Assembly (NCBI GenBank): GCA_032160545.1
Contig: JAVHVN010000071.1
Location: 1-31,542 of the forward strand
Reading direction: 5' to 3'
From: DATGFB01 sp032160545
GTDB lineage: Bacteria; Actinomycetota; Actinomycetes; Mycobacteriales; Jatrophihabitantaceae
Length of the DNA: 31,542 nucleotides
In this document: in pieces, positions 31,462 through 31,542 of the stretch
How positions within the stretch are numbered: the first letter of the stretch is position 1
Layout: each line of letters starts with the position of its first letter
Translations under genes and position numbers: made by a program
Notes under the pieces: generated by a model
The model's input: only the letters and a program-made list of their open reading frames with translations
The model's database searches: none
What the model was told of the DNA's origin: nothing

Positions 31462-31542
31462 TCAGCCCTCGACGGTAATGCCCATCGAACGGGCGGTGCC
31501 GGCGATGATCTTCGCGGCCTGGTCGATGTCGTTCGCGTTGAG
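31462..31542 (-). CDS. rplK: 50S ribosomal protein L11 (partial, C-terminal end only)
   Basis: The last 26 codons and TGA stop are present, the rest lies beyond the right edge. They read [20 protein letters not shown] followed by GITVEG, the characteristic C-terminus of L11, which binds the GTPase-associated region of 23S rRNA. The position upstream of rplA fits. Confidence 0.95.

Overview
The window comes from a high-GC actinobacterium. The evidence is RpoB and RpoC sequences very close to the mycobacterial/streptomycete type, GTG and TTG start codons, GC-rich third codon positions, and a complete six-gene mce lipid-transport locus. No protein pins the genus; a non-mycobacterial order such as the Frankiales/Jatrophihabitans/Nakamurella group is only a guess. 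All six genes of the classical rplKAJL-rpoBC ribosome/polymerase cluster are present on the minus strand, but two blocks of unrelated genes break it up.

Layout, in minus-strand transcription order from the right edge. rplK (only its last 26 codons) and rplA lie at 30.66-31.54 kb. Next comes an accessory block at 24.17-30.60 kb. It holds a plus-strand HopA1-like gene and, divergent from it, a tightly coupled operon: subtilisin-family (S8) peptidase, ECF sigma factor, a 169-residue protein of unknown function, and a TPR-CHAT caspase-like protease. A structured leader with a terminator-like hairpin (23.94-24.16 kb) separates this operon from rplJ-rplL (22.87-23.94 kb). A short plus-strand operon (20.77-22.74 kb) encodes two unknown proteins and a Rhizobium-type L-asparaginase. 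Divergent from it is the mce operon on the minus strand (7.23-20.40 kb): Mkl-type ATPase, two YrbE permeases, MceA to MceF, two Mce-associated membrane proteins and, as last gene, a neutral-ceramidase-like protein. rpoB and a truncated rpoC (1-6.82 kb) follow behind their own predicted promoter.

How the genes work together. The Mkl/YrbE/Mce genes should build one envelope-spanning ABC importer for lipids. The ceramidase-like protein is coupled to them and may act on a lipid substrate, although the residue at the usual nucleophile position is alanine. The S8/sigma/169-aa/CHAT operon looks like a protease-controlled transcription module. Its core order, sigma factor - small protein - TPR-CHAT protease, recalls the logic of type III-E CRISPR-associated Craspase (protease, small regulator, sigma factor), but no CRISPR or Cas gene is present. 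This operon, with the divergent HopA1-like gene, is the best candidate in the window for an undescribed system. No tRNA, rRNA, insertion sequence or CRISPR array was seen.
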